A stretch of 64,000 nucleotides of DNA from Candidatus Nucleicultrix amoebiphila FS5. Lineage in GTDB: Bacteria > Pseudomonadota > Alphaproteobacteria > Caedimonadales > Nucleicultricaceae. The notes beneath the pieces are model-generated. The model did not search any database, was not told the origin of the DNA, and was given only the letters and a program-made list of their open reading frames with translations. The DNA is taken from positions 1,116,001-1,180,000 of the forward strand of contig NZ_CP008743.1 in the NCBI RefSeq assembly GCF_002117145.1, given 5' to 3'. Shown in pieces: positions 15,833 to 23,653 of this stretch (the first letter of the stretch is position 1; every line of letters begins with the position of its first letter). A program made the position numbers and the translations under genes.

Positions 15833-16246
15833 ATGGCGTTGCCGATCATTACTGTTTCTGGAGCCCTTCTTCACGATGACCAAGGGCGCATTCTTTTGGC
15901 CCAACGACCGGCCAATAAACCCATGCCCTTTCTCTGGGAAATTCCCGGCGGCAAACTGGAAAAGGACGAAAGCCCTGAAGACGCCCTCGTTCGTGAACTG
16001 AAAGAGGAAATTGGGGTGCGTGTGACCCCTGAAAATCTGACGCCGTTCACGTTCATATCCCATTCCTATCCTCAGTTTCGAATCATCCTCTTGGTTTATA
16101 AATGTGTGCACTGGGAAGGCTCTCCCCAAGCGCTGGAAGGACAAGCCAGCATTGAATGGGTGGCCCCCAACGATCTGCACACCTATCCCACGACGGACGC
16201 GAATTTAGCCTTGATCCGTCTTTTGCAAAAGGGCATTAAAGGTTAG
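15833..16246 (+). CDS. mutT: MutT-type Nudix hydrolase
   Basis: A 137-aa Nudix protein, likely an 8-oxo-dGTP diphosphatase that cleans the nucleotide pool. The Nudix box GX5EX7REUXEEXGU is complete (starting GGKLEKDESPEDALV and ending RELKEEIGV). IPGGKLE and RILLAQRPANKPMPFLWE are typical of MutT. AGAAGG lies just upstream of ATG 15833. Alphaproteobacterial mutT often follows argJ, but no such neighbour is present. It marks the left edge of the defence island that follows. Confidence 0.9.
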   Translation: MALPIITVSGALLHDDQGRILLAQRPANKPMPFLWEIPGGKLEKDESPEDALVRELKEEIGVRVTPENLTPFTFISHSYPQFRIILLVYKCVHWEGSPQALEGQASIEWVAPNDLHTYPTTDANLALIRLLQKGIKG

Positions 16247-16378
16247 GGAGACTTTTGAGTGATCGTAACATTTTTTTAGGGGGTTCTGCGTGCGGAGATT
16301 GCGGGAGGTAAGGATACTGCGCGTCAGATAAAGAATAAAATGAGGAGGGTTTCATATCTTTTATTCTCGATTTATCAA

Positions 16379-17281
16379 CTATTTTTGTTGGCTATTAAAT
16401 ATAGGAATCAGAATCTCTCTTAGATCACTTAGAACAATGCCTTTATTTGGTAGATTCTTAACAATATCTGCCAACCATGGTTGCCATTCCTGTTCTAAAT
16501 TCAACAAGAGTTTTTCTTGAAAAATATCTTCTATTTTTTCAAAAGAAACTGCTTTATGAGCACACTTTTTTTGAACAAGGTCCGGAAGAATATTCAAGTG
16601 AAGTTTATCAGAATAAGATTTCAGAATTCTCCATATGTCATAATAATCTCTTACTCTTGAACGTCCCCAGCTTCTTTCATGAAGTTTTTTAGCAAACTGA
16701 AGGAGTGCTCTGATCTTTTCTGCTACGATCTCTTCAAGAGGGTAAACGTAAATAGAGCCTTGATCTAACTCACCATAAGGATAGATAATCTGTCGTTCTT
16801 CAGGTTGCATTAGAATGATTTCTTCAAAAGATATTTCAACATATATTTTAGTATGAAAGTCTCTATGCCAGGGGAGTCGTGCTTGAATAACATAAGCTTT
16901 CTGACCCTCTGGATGAGGACGCTTTTCAAGATATGGCTCACTCTTCAGCTCAACATTTTCACCAGAAGATCGTATTGTTTCTGAAGCTTGAGTACAGGCG
17001 CTTTGGATCAAACCATCAAGTCCAGTAAAGATTTTAAGATTATTTCTTCCACTAAAATCTAAATCCTGTGAAAAACGATAATCCCCAAAATAGACTTTCT
17101 TAAGTGCCGTTCCTCCTTTAAAAACAAGATTGTTTTTCAACTCTGGAACTCTTGAAATTCCTTCCAAAACCCCCGACAGGATATAATCTTGTTCTATTAT
17201 TTCCCATTTTACATTCTGTTTTTGAGTTTGCGCTTGGAGTCGGGACTTCAAATTCATTATATATTCTCTATAAGATGCCAA
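16379..17281 (-). CDS. AbiEii-type nucleotidyltransferase toxin
   Basis: A 300-aa toxin of the AbiE (type IV) toxin-antitoxin and phage-defence system. The nucleotidyltransferase signature is intact: FKGGTALKKVYF, then R69-x-S71-x-D73-x-D75 in YRFSQDLDFSG. Characterised relatives (MenT family) add nucleotides to tRNA acceptor ends. A conserved YVYPLEEIVAEKIRALLQ segment and R-x-R-D-YYDIWRIL follow, as in other members. The start overlaps the end of the antitoxin gene by 25 bp. Confidence 0.92.
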   Translation of the reverse strand: MASYREYIMNLKSRLQAQTQKQNVKWEIIEQDYILSGVLEGISRVPELKNNLVFKGGTALKKVYFGDYRFSQDLDFSGRNNLKIFTGLDGLIQSACTQASETIRSSGENVELKSEPYLEKRPHPEGQKAYVIQARLPWHRDFHTKIYVEISFEEIILMQPEERQIIYPYGELDQGSIYVYPLEEIVAEKIRALLQFAKKLHERSWGRSRVRDYYDIWRILKSYSDKLHLNILPDLVQKKCAHKAVSFEKIEDIFQEKLLLNLEQEWQPWLADIVKNLPNKGIVLSDLREILIPIFNSQQK

Positions 17282-18024
17282 CGCTTATTGATCTTACCCT
17301 TTCGAAGACCTGTCTGATCAAGTTTTTGATAGTAAGGCATAGAGAGTTCTTCAATTTTTTTCTGTACATCTAGATGTTTTCTCATCTTGTCTAAAACAAA
17401 TCCTAAACGTTTGCACGTGACCAAGGATGTTTTTTGGGCATATTCTAAAAGCAGCTGAGGAGACGCTTTCTCTAATCCTTTCTCAAAGGCAAAGAGAACT
17501 TCTCTGAAACCACCACAATATGCCGGGTTTGCCAGACCATCAATTAACGTTTTTTCTAAATCCGTCACAGAAATTTTTGCTTCTCCTAAGAAGGCCTGTT
17601 TATTTCCCCAATAATTTTGAGGAGAAACCCTTATTAAATTATATTTATCTCCCCTAAGAACATATTCTTTTACGCCTGAGAGATTCGCGCCTGCTTCTTT
17701 AGGAACTGTAATGTAAACCGTTGAGAATATCTGATCGCTTAATTCGTGGTATGAGAATGCAGATCTATGGCTGATAGACCCTTTCTTAGCAAGCTTGAGA
17801 GCAATTTCAAAGGTATGGATTGGTCCTCCGGAGAGAAGCTCTGTAGGCAAAGAATATAGTCCTTTGCCATAAGAGATAAAGCTTCCATTTTGAGTCATGA
17901 GACTTAACATTCGCAGCATATACGTCTTTGAAAGACCCATAGGCTCTGTAATTCTCGTTAGATCCTCTCTATTAAAAACTCTAAGCCCAGATTTAGCGAT
18001 CGATTGTACAACTTCTGCTGTCAC
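17257..18024 (-). CDS. AbiEi-type antitoxin/repressor
   Basis: A 255-aa antitoxin with an N-terminal winged-helix domain (residues about 1-60, VFNREDLTRITEPMGLSKTYMLRMLSLM) and a C-terminal domain (LISVYITVPKEAG-like block, TDLEKTLIDGLANPAYCGGFREV) that is typical of AbiEi. GTG 18024 is chosen because GAGG lies five bases upstream; the longer frame from 18063 begins with an unrelated hydrophobic stretch. By family knowledge it represses its own promoter through inverted repeats; one lies just upstream. Confidence 0.9.
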   Translation of the reverse strand: MTAEVVQSIAKSGLRVFNREDLTRITEPMGLSKTYMLRMLSLMTQNGSFISYGKGLYSLPTELLSGGPIHTFEIALKLAKKGSISHRSAFSYHELSDQIFSTVYITVPKEAGANLSGVKEYVLRGDKYNLIRVSPQNYWGNKQAFLGEAKISVTDLEKTLIDGLANPAYCGGFREVLFAFEKGLEKASPQLLLEYAQKTSLVTCKRLGFVLDKMRKHLDVQKKIEELSMPYYQKLDQTGLRKGKINKRWHLIENI

Positions 18025-18040
18025 TGCAACCTCAAAATGT

Positions 18041-18074
18041 ATTATAATTTTAAAATATAACAAAAATTGTTATA
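18041..18074 (-). promoter_or_regulatory. Promoter and operator of the AbiE operon
   Basis: On the minus strand a consensus TATAAT (+ strand 18041-18046) precedes the GTG start by about 17 bases. Just upstream lies a perfect inverted repeat TATAACAA-AAA-TTGTTATA (18056-18074) that would overlap the -35 region. AbiEi regulators are known to bind such repeats. Confidence 0.5.
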
Positions 18075-18144
18075 CATTGCAATTACATTACATACAAAAT
18101 TGAGAAATAATAACATTCAAGCTTACCATTAAAAACAGAGAGTA

Positions 18145-18366
18145 TTAATGCGAATCCCAGTTAGAAGCTCCAAGAAAACTTAATATTACAGCTATACCTC
18201 CAGAGTTCCCATACTTTAAATAACTAATTGCTTGATCAGCAAATTGTTTAGTCAAAAGATAAGCTTCGTTCTTGCGCTCTTCCAGCAAATCTTCAAATAT
18301 TTTTAGATCAGACGTTTTATGTGTGTCATTTAATAAGTTATCTTCAGGAAATTCTTTATATTTCAT
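18145..18366 (-). CDS. Small protein with one membrane-like segment, possibly truncated
   Basis: A 73-aa ORF from ATG 18366 with AAAGG nine bases upstream. After a charged helical region (EDLLEERKNEAYLLTKQF) it has a hydrophobic end, YGNSGGIAVILSFLGAS. That end resembles the first membrane segment (LNGGAAIALLAFLG type) of longer phage- or island-associated membrane proteins, which then continue for further helices. Here it stops soon after, so it may be the decayed start of such a gene. Confidence 0.4.
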   Translation of the reverse strand: MKYKEFPEDNLLNDTHKTSDLKIFEDLLEERKNEAYLLTKQFADQAISYLKYGNSGGIAVILSFLGASNWDSH

Positions 18367-18589
18367 ACATAAAACCTTTTGTGCAGATGGCTTAACGTAC
18401 AATAAAGTTGACAACGACTGAATGCTTTTAAATTTTATGGCCTGCTTCGCTTTAATTATTCATCTTTTACTTTTGCCCTTCTCTCCATCCAGTAGAAAAA
18501 GCTTTTTGAGCATAAAAATCGGAAGCGGGATGCTTAAATAATCACTTCGTGATTTACTCTCTCCCGTCTCCCCCCATCACCAATAAGCG

Positions 18590-18628
18590 CCTCTCAACCC
18601 CCCCTCGGCAAAAGGGTCCTAACTCTTA
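18590..18628 (+). repeat. Imperfect direct repeat, left copy
   Basis: The segment starting CCTCTCAACC and containing CAAAAGGG-TCCTAA is repeated with a few changes at 19250. The two copies bracket the ParD/RelE-like toxin-antitoxin operon. Confidence 0.45.
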
Positions 18629-18639
18629 AAAAGCACCCC

Positions 18640-18918
18640 TTACCTCTTAGATTTTAAGTCTCTGTAGAAATTTTCATGGCTGCCGAGATAATGCAGCGTG
18701 AGGGTTTGGTGTTCGTCGTTATATGTATACGCAAGTAAGCTTAACGTACTGATGAGGTAAAATTTATGAACTCTGACCCCTGCGAGGTCTCCTTTTTTCA
18801 ATTCACCCATAAGGGGCGTTTGCATTAATTTCTTGATCTCTTCATCAAGACTCTTTTTCTGATTCTTATGAAGTTTTTTGATTATTTTTTTAAAAGAGGG
18901 CGTTTGAAAGATTTGCAT
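18640..18918 (-). CDS. RelE/ParE-family toxin
   Basis: A 92-aa toxin of the RelE/ParE fold: FQTPSFKKIIKKLHKNQKKSLDEEIKKL helices, then GELKKGDLAGVRVHKF, STLSLLAYTYNDEHQTLTLHYLGSHENFYRDLK, in the usual beta order. The catalytic residues of mRNA-cleaving RelE cannot be assigned with certainty. Its start overlaps the antitoxin stop by one base (TAATG), implying translational coupling. Confidence 0.85.
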   Translation of the reverse strand: MQIFQTPSFKKIIKKLHKNQKKSLDEEIKKLMQTPLMGELKKGDLAGVRVHKFYLISTLSLLAYTYNDEHQTLTLHYLGSHENFYRDLKSKR

Positions 18919-19136
18919 TAATCAAACTTATAGGCTTCAACATGGCCTTCTTTTTCTTCCATTAAGCTTATAAGGATCTTACTGATCATTTCATAATTTA
19001 AATCGGGGTTTTGCTCAGCGATTTTACCAATCATTGCCCAATATTCTATCTGCTTTGGGACAGAACGGTGATAAGGACCGGCATAAGCTTTAGCGTCTTT
19101 TATAAGATCATCAGATAATTTTATGGGCGTCGACAT
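18918..19136 (-). CDS. ParD-like antitoxin
   Basis: A 72-aa antitoxin of the ParD-like family (pfam ParD_like). An N-terminal ribbon-helix-helix-type segment (MSTPIKLSDDLIKDAKAYAGPYHRSVPKQIEYWAMIGKIA in outline) is followed by a short helical tail. The start codon has AAGGAG upstream. It is the first gene of a two-gene operon with the RelE/ParE toxin. Confidence 0.83.
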   Translation of the reverse strand: MSTPIKLSDDLIKDAKAYAGPYHRSVPKQIEYWAMIGKIAEQNPDLNYEMISKILISLMEEKEGHVEAYKFD

Positions 19137-19147
19137 GGTATTCTCCT

Positions 19148-19185
19148 TATAGTTACACTATAATACTAATATTAACTATTTGCAA
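19148..19185 (-). promoter_or_regulatory. Promoter and operator of the ParD/RelE-like operon
   Basis: On the minus strand TTGCAA (19180-19185) and TATAGT (19157-19162) are separated by exactly 17 bases. The -10 is half of an inverted repeat TATAGT-TAC-ACTATA (19148-19162), suited to repression by the antitoxin. Confidence 0.5.
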
Positions 19186-19249
19186 CTAAAAGTTTTAAAA
19201 AGTAGCATTTAGTACCCTCCAGCGCGACGACCTTCTTCGCCGACAAACC

Positions 19250-19288
19250 CCTCTCAAATCCCCCTCAACAAAAGAGCCTAAAGTTTTC
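19250..19288 (+). repeat. Imperfect direct repeat, right copy
   Basis: Starts CCTCTCAAAT and continues through CAAAAGAG-CCTAA, matching the copy at 18590 at most positions with one small gap. Confidence 0.45.
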
Positions 19289-19321
19289 AAATGTGTCTTT
19301 AACTCTAGAGTTATCCTCCAC

Positions 19322-19909
19322 CTATTTTCCTGTGATTGGGCAGATCATATGGATTACTTTCAAGATGGCTGTATGATCTTCTTCGAGTTGTCTTTTGAAA
19401 ATGGGCTCATGATGCGCAATTCTGTTTCTCAACTCTCTTATTCTACTAAGCTCTATGTGTAGCTCTTTCCTTGTAAGAACTTCCTGGCGGAAGATTGACC
19501 TTAAGCTGTGTCGCCATACTTCTTCATATTTCCTACCGAAAAGAGAGACCCAAAAGCCTAGATTTAATTCTGCAATGAGCTTTGATGTGGTCAATTCAAC
19601 TTTTGCTTTTGCCAAAGCATCTTCTAGTGTTTTCTTTTGGATGTATTCAAAAGGAAATCTCGTGTTAAAAAGCCATCTCTCCCCATATTTTCTTGAAACA
19701 GCTTTATGAACCGAGTTTCTTAAAAGAACTTCCAAGCCTTGCAACGAGGTATAAAAGCTTTCACTTATCCGGGTGTTATGTATATATAATTTTAAGGCTT
19801 TTTCTTTGTCATTATTGCTGAACTGAAGATATGTTGACATACGCTCATAAGAGAGGCCCTCAAACAACTTTTCTAGAGTTTGATGATCGTCTTTGCGTTG
19901 CTCTTGCAT
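19322..19909 (-). CDS. Abi-family (HEPN-like) defence protein
   Basis: ATG 19909 gives 195 aa of the Abi_2/AbiD-AbiF-like family. It starts LEKLFEGLSYERMSTYLQF, followed by the ALKLYIHNTRISESFYTSLQGLEVLLRNSV core and a C-terminal RELRNRIAHHEPIF. The R-x4-6-H-type motif there is the HEPN ribonuclease signature, fitting abortive-infection RNases. A longer in-frame start (19987) adds basic residues of no clear homology and its upstream signal is no better. It is leftward like the other island genes and ends the defence cluster near the tRNA. Confidence 0.82.
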   Translation of the reverse strand: MQEQRKDDHQTLEKLFEGLSYERMSTYLQFSNNDKEKALKLYIHNTRISESFYTSLQGLEVLLRNSVHKAVSRKYGERWLFNTRFPFEYIQKKTLEDALAKAKVELTTSKLIAELNLGFWVSLFGRKYEEVWRHSLRSIFRQEVLTRKELHIELSRIRELRNRIAHHEPIFKRQLEEDHTAILKVIHMICPITGK

Positions 19910-20140
19910 ATTACCCAATTTGGTACTATATTTAATATATAAGCCTCGGTAGTGCCTCTGCTTAGCATGCGCCCGAGGCATTTTCATATGTGCCCCACAG
20001 TAAAAAGATATATGTGTTATCTCTAAATTGCTAGCTAAAATGAGATACTTTCTTTCCCCATGTTAGCGGTTCTTTGATGACAATTTGATGACAATTAATT
20101 TTTAGAAATTTTGAGAAGTTTGCTAGAAGGTCTTATTTAC

Positions 20141-20216
20141 TGGTGCCGGATGACGGATTCGAACCGCCGACCCACTGATTACAAATCAGTTGCTCTACCA
20201 GCTGAGCTAATCCGGC
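20141..20216 (-). tRNA. tRNA-Thr (UGU anticodon)
   Basis: The minus strand reads GCCGGATTAGCTCAG, then GGTAGAGCA (D arm), the anticodon stem ACTGA/TCAGT with loop TTTGTAA (anticodon TGT), T loop GGTTCGAATCC, and closes with the acceptor TCCGGC plus A and an encoded CCA. All four arms pair. It lies at the right edge of the defence island, which is on its 3' side. Confidence 0.97.
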
Positions 20217-20276
20217 CATAAGATCCCGTAGTCCATACCATAGGATCTGGTCTAAATCAATCTCTCGTGAGAGGAT

Positions 20277-20651
20277 TTATTGAATAAAACGAATGGTGAG
20301 GGGATAGCGATACGCGATCCCATCGTTGGTCTTGATAGACGCGATAATAACACACACGGCTTGGAAAATCGCCAAGGCAAAGAGCAACGCCAATCCTACC
20401 AGCACAAAAATAAGAATAGAGGCCACCACGCCATACAGGGTGACGGACAGCTGAAAATTCAGGGCCTCTTTACCATTGCGATCGATAAGGTCTGAGTCCT
20501 GGCGCTTCATCAGCCAAATAATCAAAGGGGCAATAAGGTGACCAAAAGGGATGAGATAACCCGCCAGGCCACTTAAGTGACAAAACGTTGCCCACATTTT
20601 CTCCTCATTCTTCGGCGCGGGCCGTATGATCTTTTTTGAAGCTTTAGCCAT
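20277..20651 (-). CDS. DUF4870 (Tic20-like) membrane protein
   Basis: A 124-aa integral membrane protein of the DUF4870 family. ATG 20651 has AAGGTGG six bases upstream. WATFCHLSGLAGYLIPFGHLIAPLIIWLMKR is the family hallmark, followed by a D-RNGKEALNFQLS loop and two further hydrophobic helices. Function unknown; the fold is related to Tic20. Confidence 0.9.
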   Translation of the reverse strand: MAKASKKIIRPAPKNEEKMWATFCHLSGLAGYLIPFGHLIAPLIIWLMKRQDSDLIDRNGKEALNFQLSVTLYGVVASILIFVLVGLALLFALAIFQAVCVIIASIKTNDGIAYRYPLTIRFIQ

Positions 20652-20783
20652 GAATTCCACCTTGTGTCATTTTGAGGAGTATATCATTATTTTTGAGTAT
20701 TCTCAAAATTTTCACATATTTTTGAATGATTTCGAAGCGTTAAAGGATTACTCTAGGGAAATCAAACTTAAAGGAGGCTGTCC

Positions 20784-21230
20784 ATGGCGAAAGTTTTACT
20801 GTTTGTTGTTTTTGTTTTGATCCCCCATATGGCCTCTGCTTCGTGCTGTTGGGGATTCTGTTCTAAAGATGACGGCGATGCCAAACCCCACAAGAGCCGC
20901 TCAAGTGGAAGCGCCACAGAAGACACGGATACCCTGGAAGAATCGGCGAAAATAATAAAGCCGCTTACGGCTGAGTCTTTAAGCGCCCTCGTCAAACAAC
21001 AAATTTCTTATATCATCCATGACGGAATTCGCTATCGCTTCTTTCGAACCTTTAAATGTCCCGATTGTTTTACAAAAATAGACGACACGGGGACGTGGGA
21101 TATCCCGCCCGATGCCATCACCCTTTTGGACAACGGGCATTTGCAAATCACTGTGAACTACACCTTTCACAATCCCCGCTTTGGACAAATTATGACCCAG
21201 TCCGTCGAGATTCTTCTTCAGCCGAGCTAA
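20784..21230 (+). CDS. Exported protein of unknown function
   Basis: A 148-aa protein with a near-perfect AAAGGAGG six bases before ATG 20784. The signal peptide (LLFVVFVLIPHMASA) is followed by a Cys-containing CCWGFC stretch and a serine-rich acidic linker. The globular part after residue 60 contains CPDCF and ends in beta-rich sequence (LQITVNYTFHNPRFGQIMTQSVEILLQ). The cysteines may form disulphides or bind a metal. A lipobox is not clear. No homologue recognised. Confidence 0.75.
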   Translation: MAKVLLFVVFVLIPHMASASCCWGFCSKDDGDAKPHKSRSSGSATEDTDTLEESAKIIKPLTAESLSALVKQQISYIIHDGIRYRFFRTFKCPDCFTKIDDTGTWDIPPDAITLLDNGHLQITVNYTFHNPRFGQIMTQSVEILLQPS

Positions 21231-21399
21231 GAGACACGGGGCCGCCCACGCACAAGAGGTTCATCACTTATAGGCGTGGCCAACAAGAACGGAGACTTCC
21301 TTCGCATTTTTTTCTTAAACACCTGTCCTCTTAGTACTTTTTTTAACTTTCTTTCCTAAACTGAAAAAGTGACAAGGGCATGAAAGAAGGAGAAAGGCC

Positions 21400-21663
21400 A
21401 TGGGCGATATCTCCCTTATGTTGCAGGGTTATCAGTTAACAACCGCAGAAATTGTTTATCATCTTCCCGATTATCCAGAACTTTTGCAAAGCTATATATG
21501 GCAAGATTATGACTTGGCGCCGAAATATCCCGTGCTAAAAAAGTTTCTGCATTTTTGGGAGAGCAGTTTAGAAGGCAAAATGCATTCCGTGATGATAAGC
21601 TCAAAACCGCTTTTAAGCCCAGCGGAATGCGCGTATTTTGCTTCCGAGTGGAAAATTCACTAA
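21400..21663 (+). CDS. usg: Usg family protein
   Basis: An 87-aa protein of the alphaproteobacterial Usg family: GYQLTTAEIVYHLPDYPELLQSYIWQDYDLAPKYP (in outline) and FLHFWESSLEGKMHSVMI match the family over its full length. In other alphaproteobacteria usg lies near the trp genes; here it stands between an exported protein and carD. Molecular function is unknown. Confidence 0.9.
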   Translation: MGDISLMLQGYQLTTAEIVYHLPDYPELLQSYIWQDYDLAPKYPVLKKFLHFWESSLEGKMHSVMISSKPLLSPAECAYFASEWKIH

Positions 21664-21667
21664 ATCG

Positions 21668-22174
21668 TTAAGCCGCAACCACAGAGCCTAAGCTATCGTG
21701 GATACGCTCGATCACCTTTTCCTTATCAACCGCTTCAACAGCGGCCACTTCGGCGGTGAGGCGTTCAATAGCGGCTTGATAGATTTGGCGTTCGCTAAAG
21801 GATTGCTCGGCCTGGTTCACCCCACGATACAAATCGCGAATCACTTCTGCGATGGAGGTCAACTTGCCTGAATTGATTTTCAATTCGTATTCTTGAGCGC
21901 GACGGGACCAAAGCCCTTTTTTAGAGCGGGCCGTCTTTTTCAACGTGCTAAAAGCTGTGGAAATTTCTTTCTTTGTGCTCAAGGCTCGTAAACCTGACGC
22001 TGTCGCTTTTGCCATGGGCAAACGTAATGTCATGCGATCCCGTTCGAAAGAAATCACAAAAACCTTGAGTTCACATCCAGCAACCTTTTGGGTTTCAATG
22101 GCGAGTACACGTCCCACACCATGGGCGGGGTAAACTACAAGATCGCCACTTGAGAAGTCATATTCCTTGGCCAT
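21668..22174 (-). CDS. carD: CarD/CdnL-type transcription regulator
   Basis: A 168-aa RNA-polymerase-binding regulator. The N-terminal Tudor-like domain is DLVVYPAHGVGRVLAIE...ISFERDRMTLRLP. The basic C-terminal helical domain includes LWSRRAQEYELKINSGKLTSIAEVIRDL. By family knowledge it stabilises the open complex at promoters, including rRNA promoters. It is convergent with usg, with 4 bases between the stops. Confidence 0.95.
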   Translation of the reverse strand: MAKEYDFSSGDLVVYPAHGVGRVLAIETQKVAGCELKVFVISFERDRMTLRLPMAKATASGLRALSTKKEISTAFSTLKKTARSKKGLWSRRAQEYELKINSGKLTSIAEVIRDLYRGVNQAEQSFSERQIYQAAIERLTAEVAAVEAVDKEKVIERIHDSLGSVVAA

Positions 22175-22334
22175 CGCTTTAAATCCGTTTATTAGTTATA
22201 CCAGAGAGATAGAAGTAGATAATACAAAAACTTACCCGCTGTCAAGTAGAGAGTTTTATTTTTGTTCTTTTGCTTGTCTTGTGTTGATGAAATGCACCAA
22301 AGGAGTATTTAGACGTAATTTCTCATTTCTTTCC

Positions 22335-22916
22335 TTATTCTTGAACCTTTAGGCAAAATTCTTTTAAACAAGCGAGGATTATCCGAGTACTTCCATAAGC
22401 CCTATCGGCAAAAACTTCAAAAGAAGGGGGTAGCGCTAGATCTTCATGGGCTGAAACTTCGATGACTATTAAAGATCCTTTATCCATCCACTTTTTCGCG
22501 ATGAGGGCCTCGATGGTTTTTAAAACCAATCCGTGACCATAGGGAGGATCAAGAAAAACCAGATCCATTTTTTGAGGGGCCTTAGGCAGACGCAAAGCAT
22601 CACACAGGTAAGTCTGACACTGTTTTTCCACCTTCAGGTGGTGGATGTTTTCAAGCAGTATTGTGTAAACAGGCTTGTTTTTTTCAAAGAAAAAGCTCTG
22701 GGCCGCGCCCCTGGATAAAGCCTCTAACCCCAAAGCCCCTGACCCCGCAAAAGCATCCAACACGACTTTATCGTCAAAGCAATCCCCCTGACTTTGATAA
22801 TGGGAACTTAAAATACTAAACAACGCTTCCCGCACCCGATCTTGGGTCGGCCGCGTTTTTGAGGCGGGCGGTACTTTAAGACGGCGCCCTTTGTATAAGC
22901 CTGAAATGATTCTCAT
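22335..22916 (-). CDS. rsmD: 16S rRNA m2G966 methyltransferase RsmD
   Basis: A 193-aa SAM-dependent methyltransferase. MRIISGLYKGRRLKVP and TRPTQDRVREALFSIL are the RsmD start. The SAM motif is VLDAFAGSGALGLEALSRGA, and the catalytic motif is DLVFLDPPYG. The start overlaps the rluB stop by 4 bp (ATGA), so the two rRNA modification genes are coupled. Confidence 0.96.
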   Translation of the reverse strand: MRIISGLYKGRRLKVPPASKTRPTQDRVREALFSILSSHYQSQGDCFDDKVVLDAFAGSGALGLEALSRGAAQSFFFEKNKPVYTILLENIHHLKVEKQCQTYLCDALRLPKAPQKMDLVFLDPPYGHGLVLKTIEALIAKKWMDKGSLIVIEVSAHEDLALPPSFEVFADRAYGSTRIILACLKEFCLKVQE

Positions 22917-23653
22917 GCGTCGTCTTCTCGTTTTGAGAGGAATTTTTGGAAATCCTTTTCCGCGACCTCTTTAACGCCGTTCAAGGGGAGAGCTCCTAGA
23001 TTAAAAGGACCATAGGACAAACGAATGAGTCGATTCACTTGACAATCAATGGCTTCCATCAGACGCCGAATTTCTCGATTTTTACCTTCCGTCAACGTCA
23101 TCTTTACCCAGACGTTCGAAGATCCTGGCGTTGAATCCAGCACTACCTCGGCAGGAGCATAGTGAATGCCCTCAACGACCATCCCTTTCCTCAGTCTGTT
23201 CAGTTTTTGCTCATTGAGAGTCCCTTGAACCCGGACGCGATAGGTTCTTTTAAGGCCCGTCGACGGATGTTCCAAAAGACGGGCTAAGGGACCATGGTTG
23301 GTTAACAGCAGCAACCCTTCGGAATTCAAGTCCAGACGCCCAACAGAGAGAATATGAGGGCCTAAAGATTTCAGTTGATCAAAAACCGTGGGCCGTCCTT
23401 GGGGATCCCGGTGGGTCGTAATCAAGCCGCATGGTTTGTGATAAAGCCAGAGTCGAATCACCGGCTTTGATCGTAAGGGTTTTTGATCAATGAGAATTAT
23501 ATCTGTTTCAGAAACGAGGGTGGCGGGCGTTTCAACACGCACCCCGTTCACATGAACGCGTCCCTCAACAATCCATCGTTCTGCTTCACGCCTTGAACAA
23601 ACGCCCCGCTGGGCAATAACTTTGGCTAGGCGATGACGGTGTGGGTCGCTCAT
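22913..23653 (-). CDS. rluB: rRNA pseudouridine synthase (RluB/RsuA family)
   Basis: A 246-aa enzyme with an N-terminal S4 domain (RLAKVIAQRGVCSRREAERWIVEGRVHVNG) and the RsuA/RluB catalytic domain with the aspartate in SVGRLDLNSEGLLLLTN. Late blocks VTLTEGKNREIRRLMEA and RLIRLSYGPF are typical. It most likely modifies 23S rRNA U2605. It overlaps the upstream amidohydrolase gene by 4 bp and rsmD by 4 bp. Confidence 0.93.
   Translation of the reverse strand: MSDPHRHRLAKVIAQRGVCSRREAERWIVEGRVHVNGVRVETPATLVSETDIILIDQKPLRSKPVIRLWLYHKPCGLITTHRDPQGRPTVFDQLKSLGPHILSVGRLDLNSEGLLLLTNHGPLARLLEHPSTGLKRTYRVRVQGTLNEQKLNRLRKGMVVEGIHYAPAEVVLDSTPGSSNVWVKMTLTEGKNREIRRLMEAIDCQVNRLIRLSYGPFNLGALPLNGVKEVAEKDFQKFLSKREDDA

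Noticed and set aside
16247-16378. Possible attL copy of the tRNA-Thr 3' end at the left border of the defence island
   Set aside because: No stretch here matches the tRNA 3' end (GGTTCGAATCCGTC) on either strand, so an integrase-type island is not demonstrated.
20222-20260. AGATCC...GGATCT inverted repeat as a terminator
   Set aside because: Only six paired bases and no T run; too weak to support.
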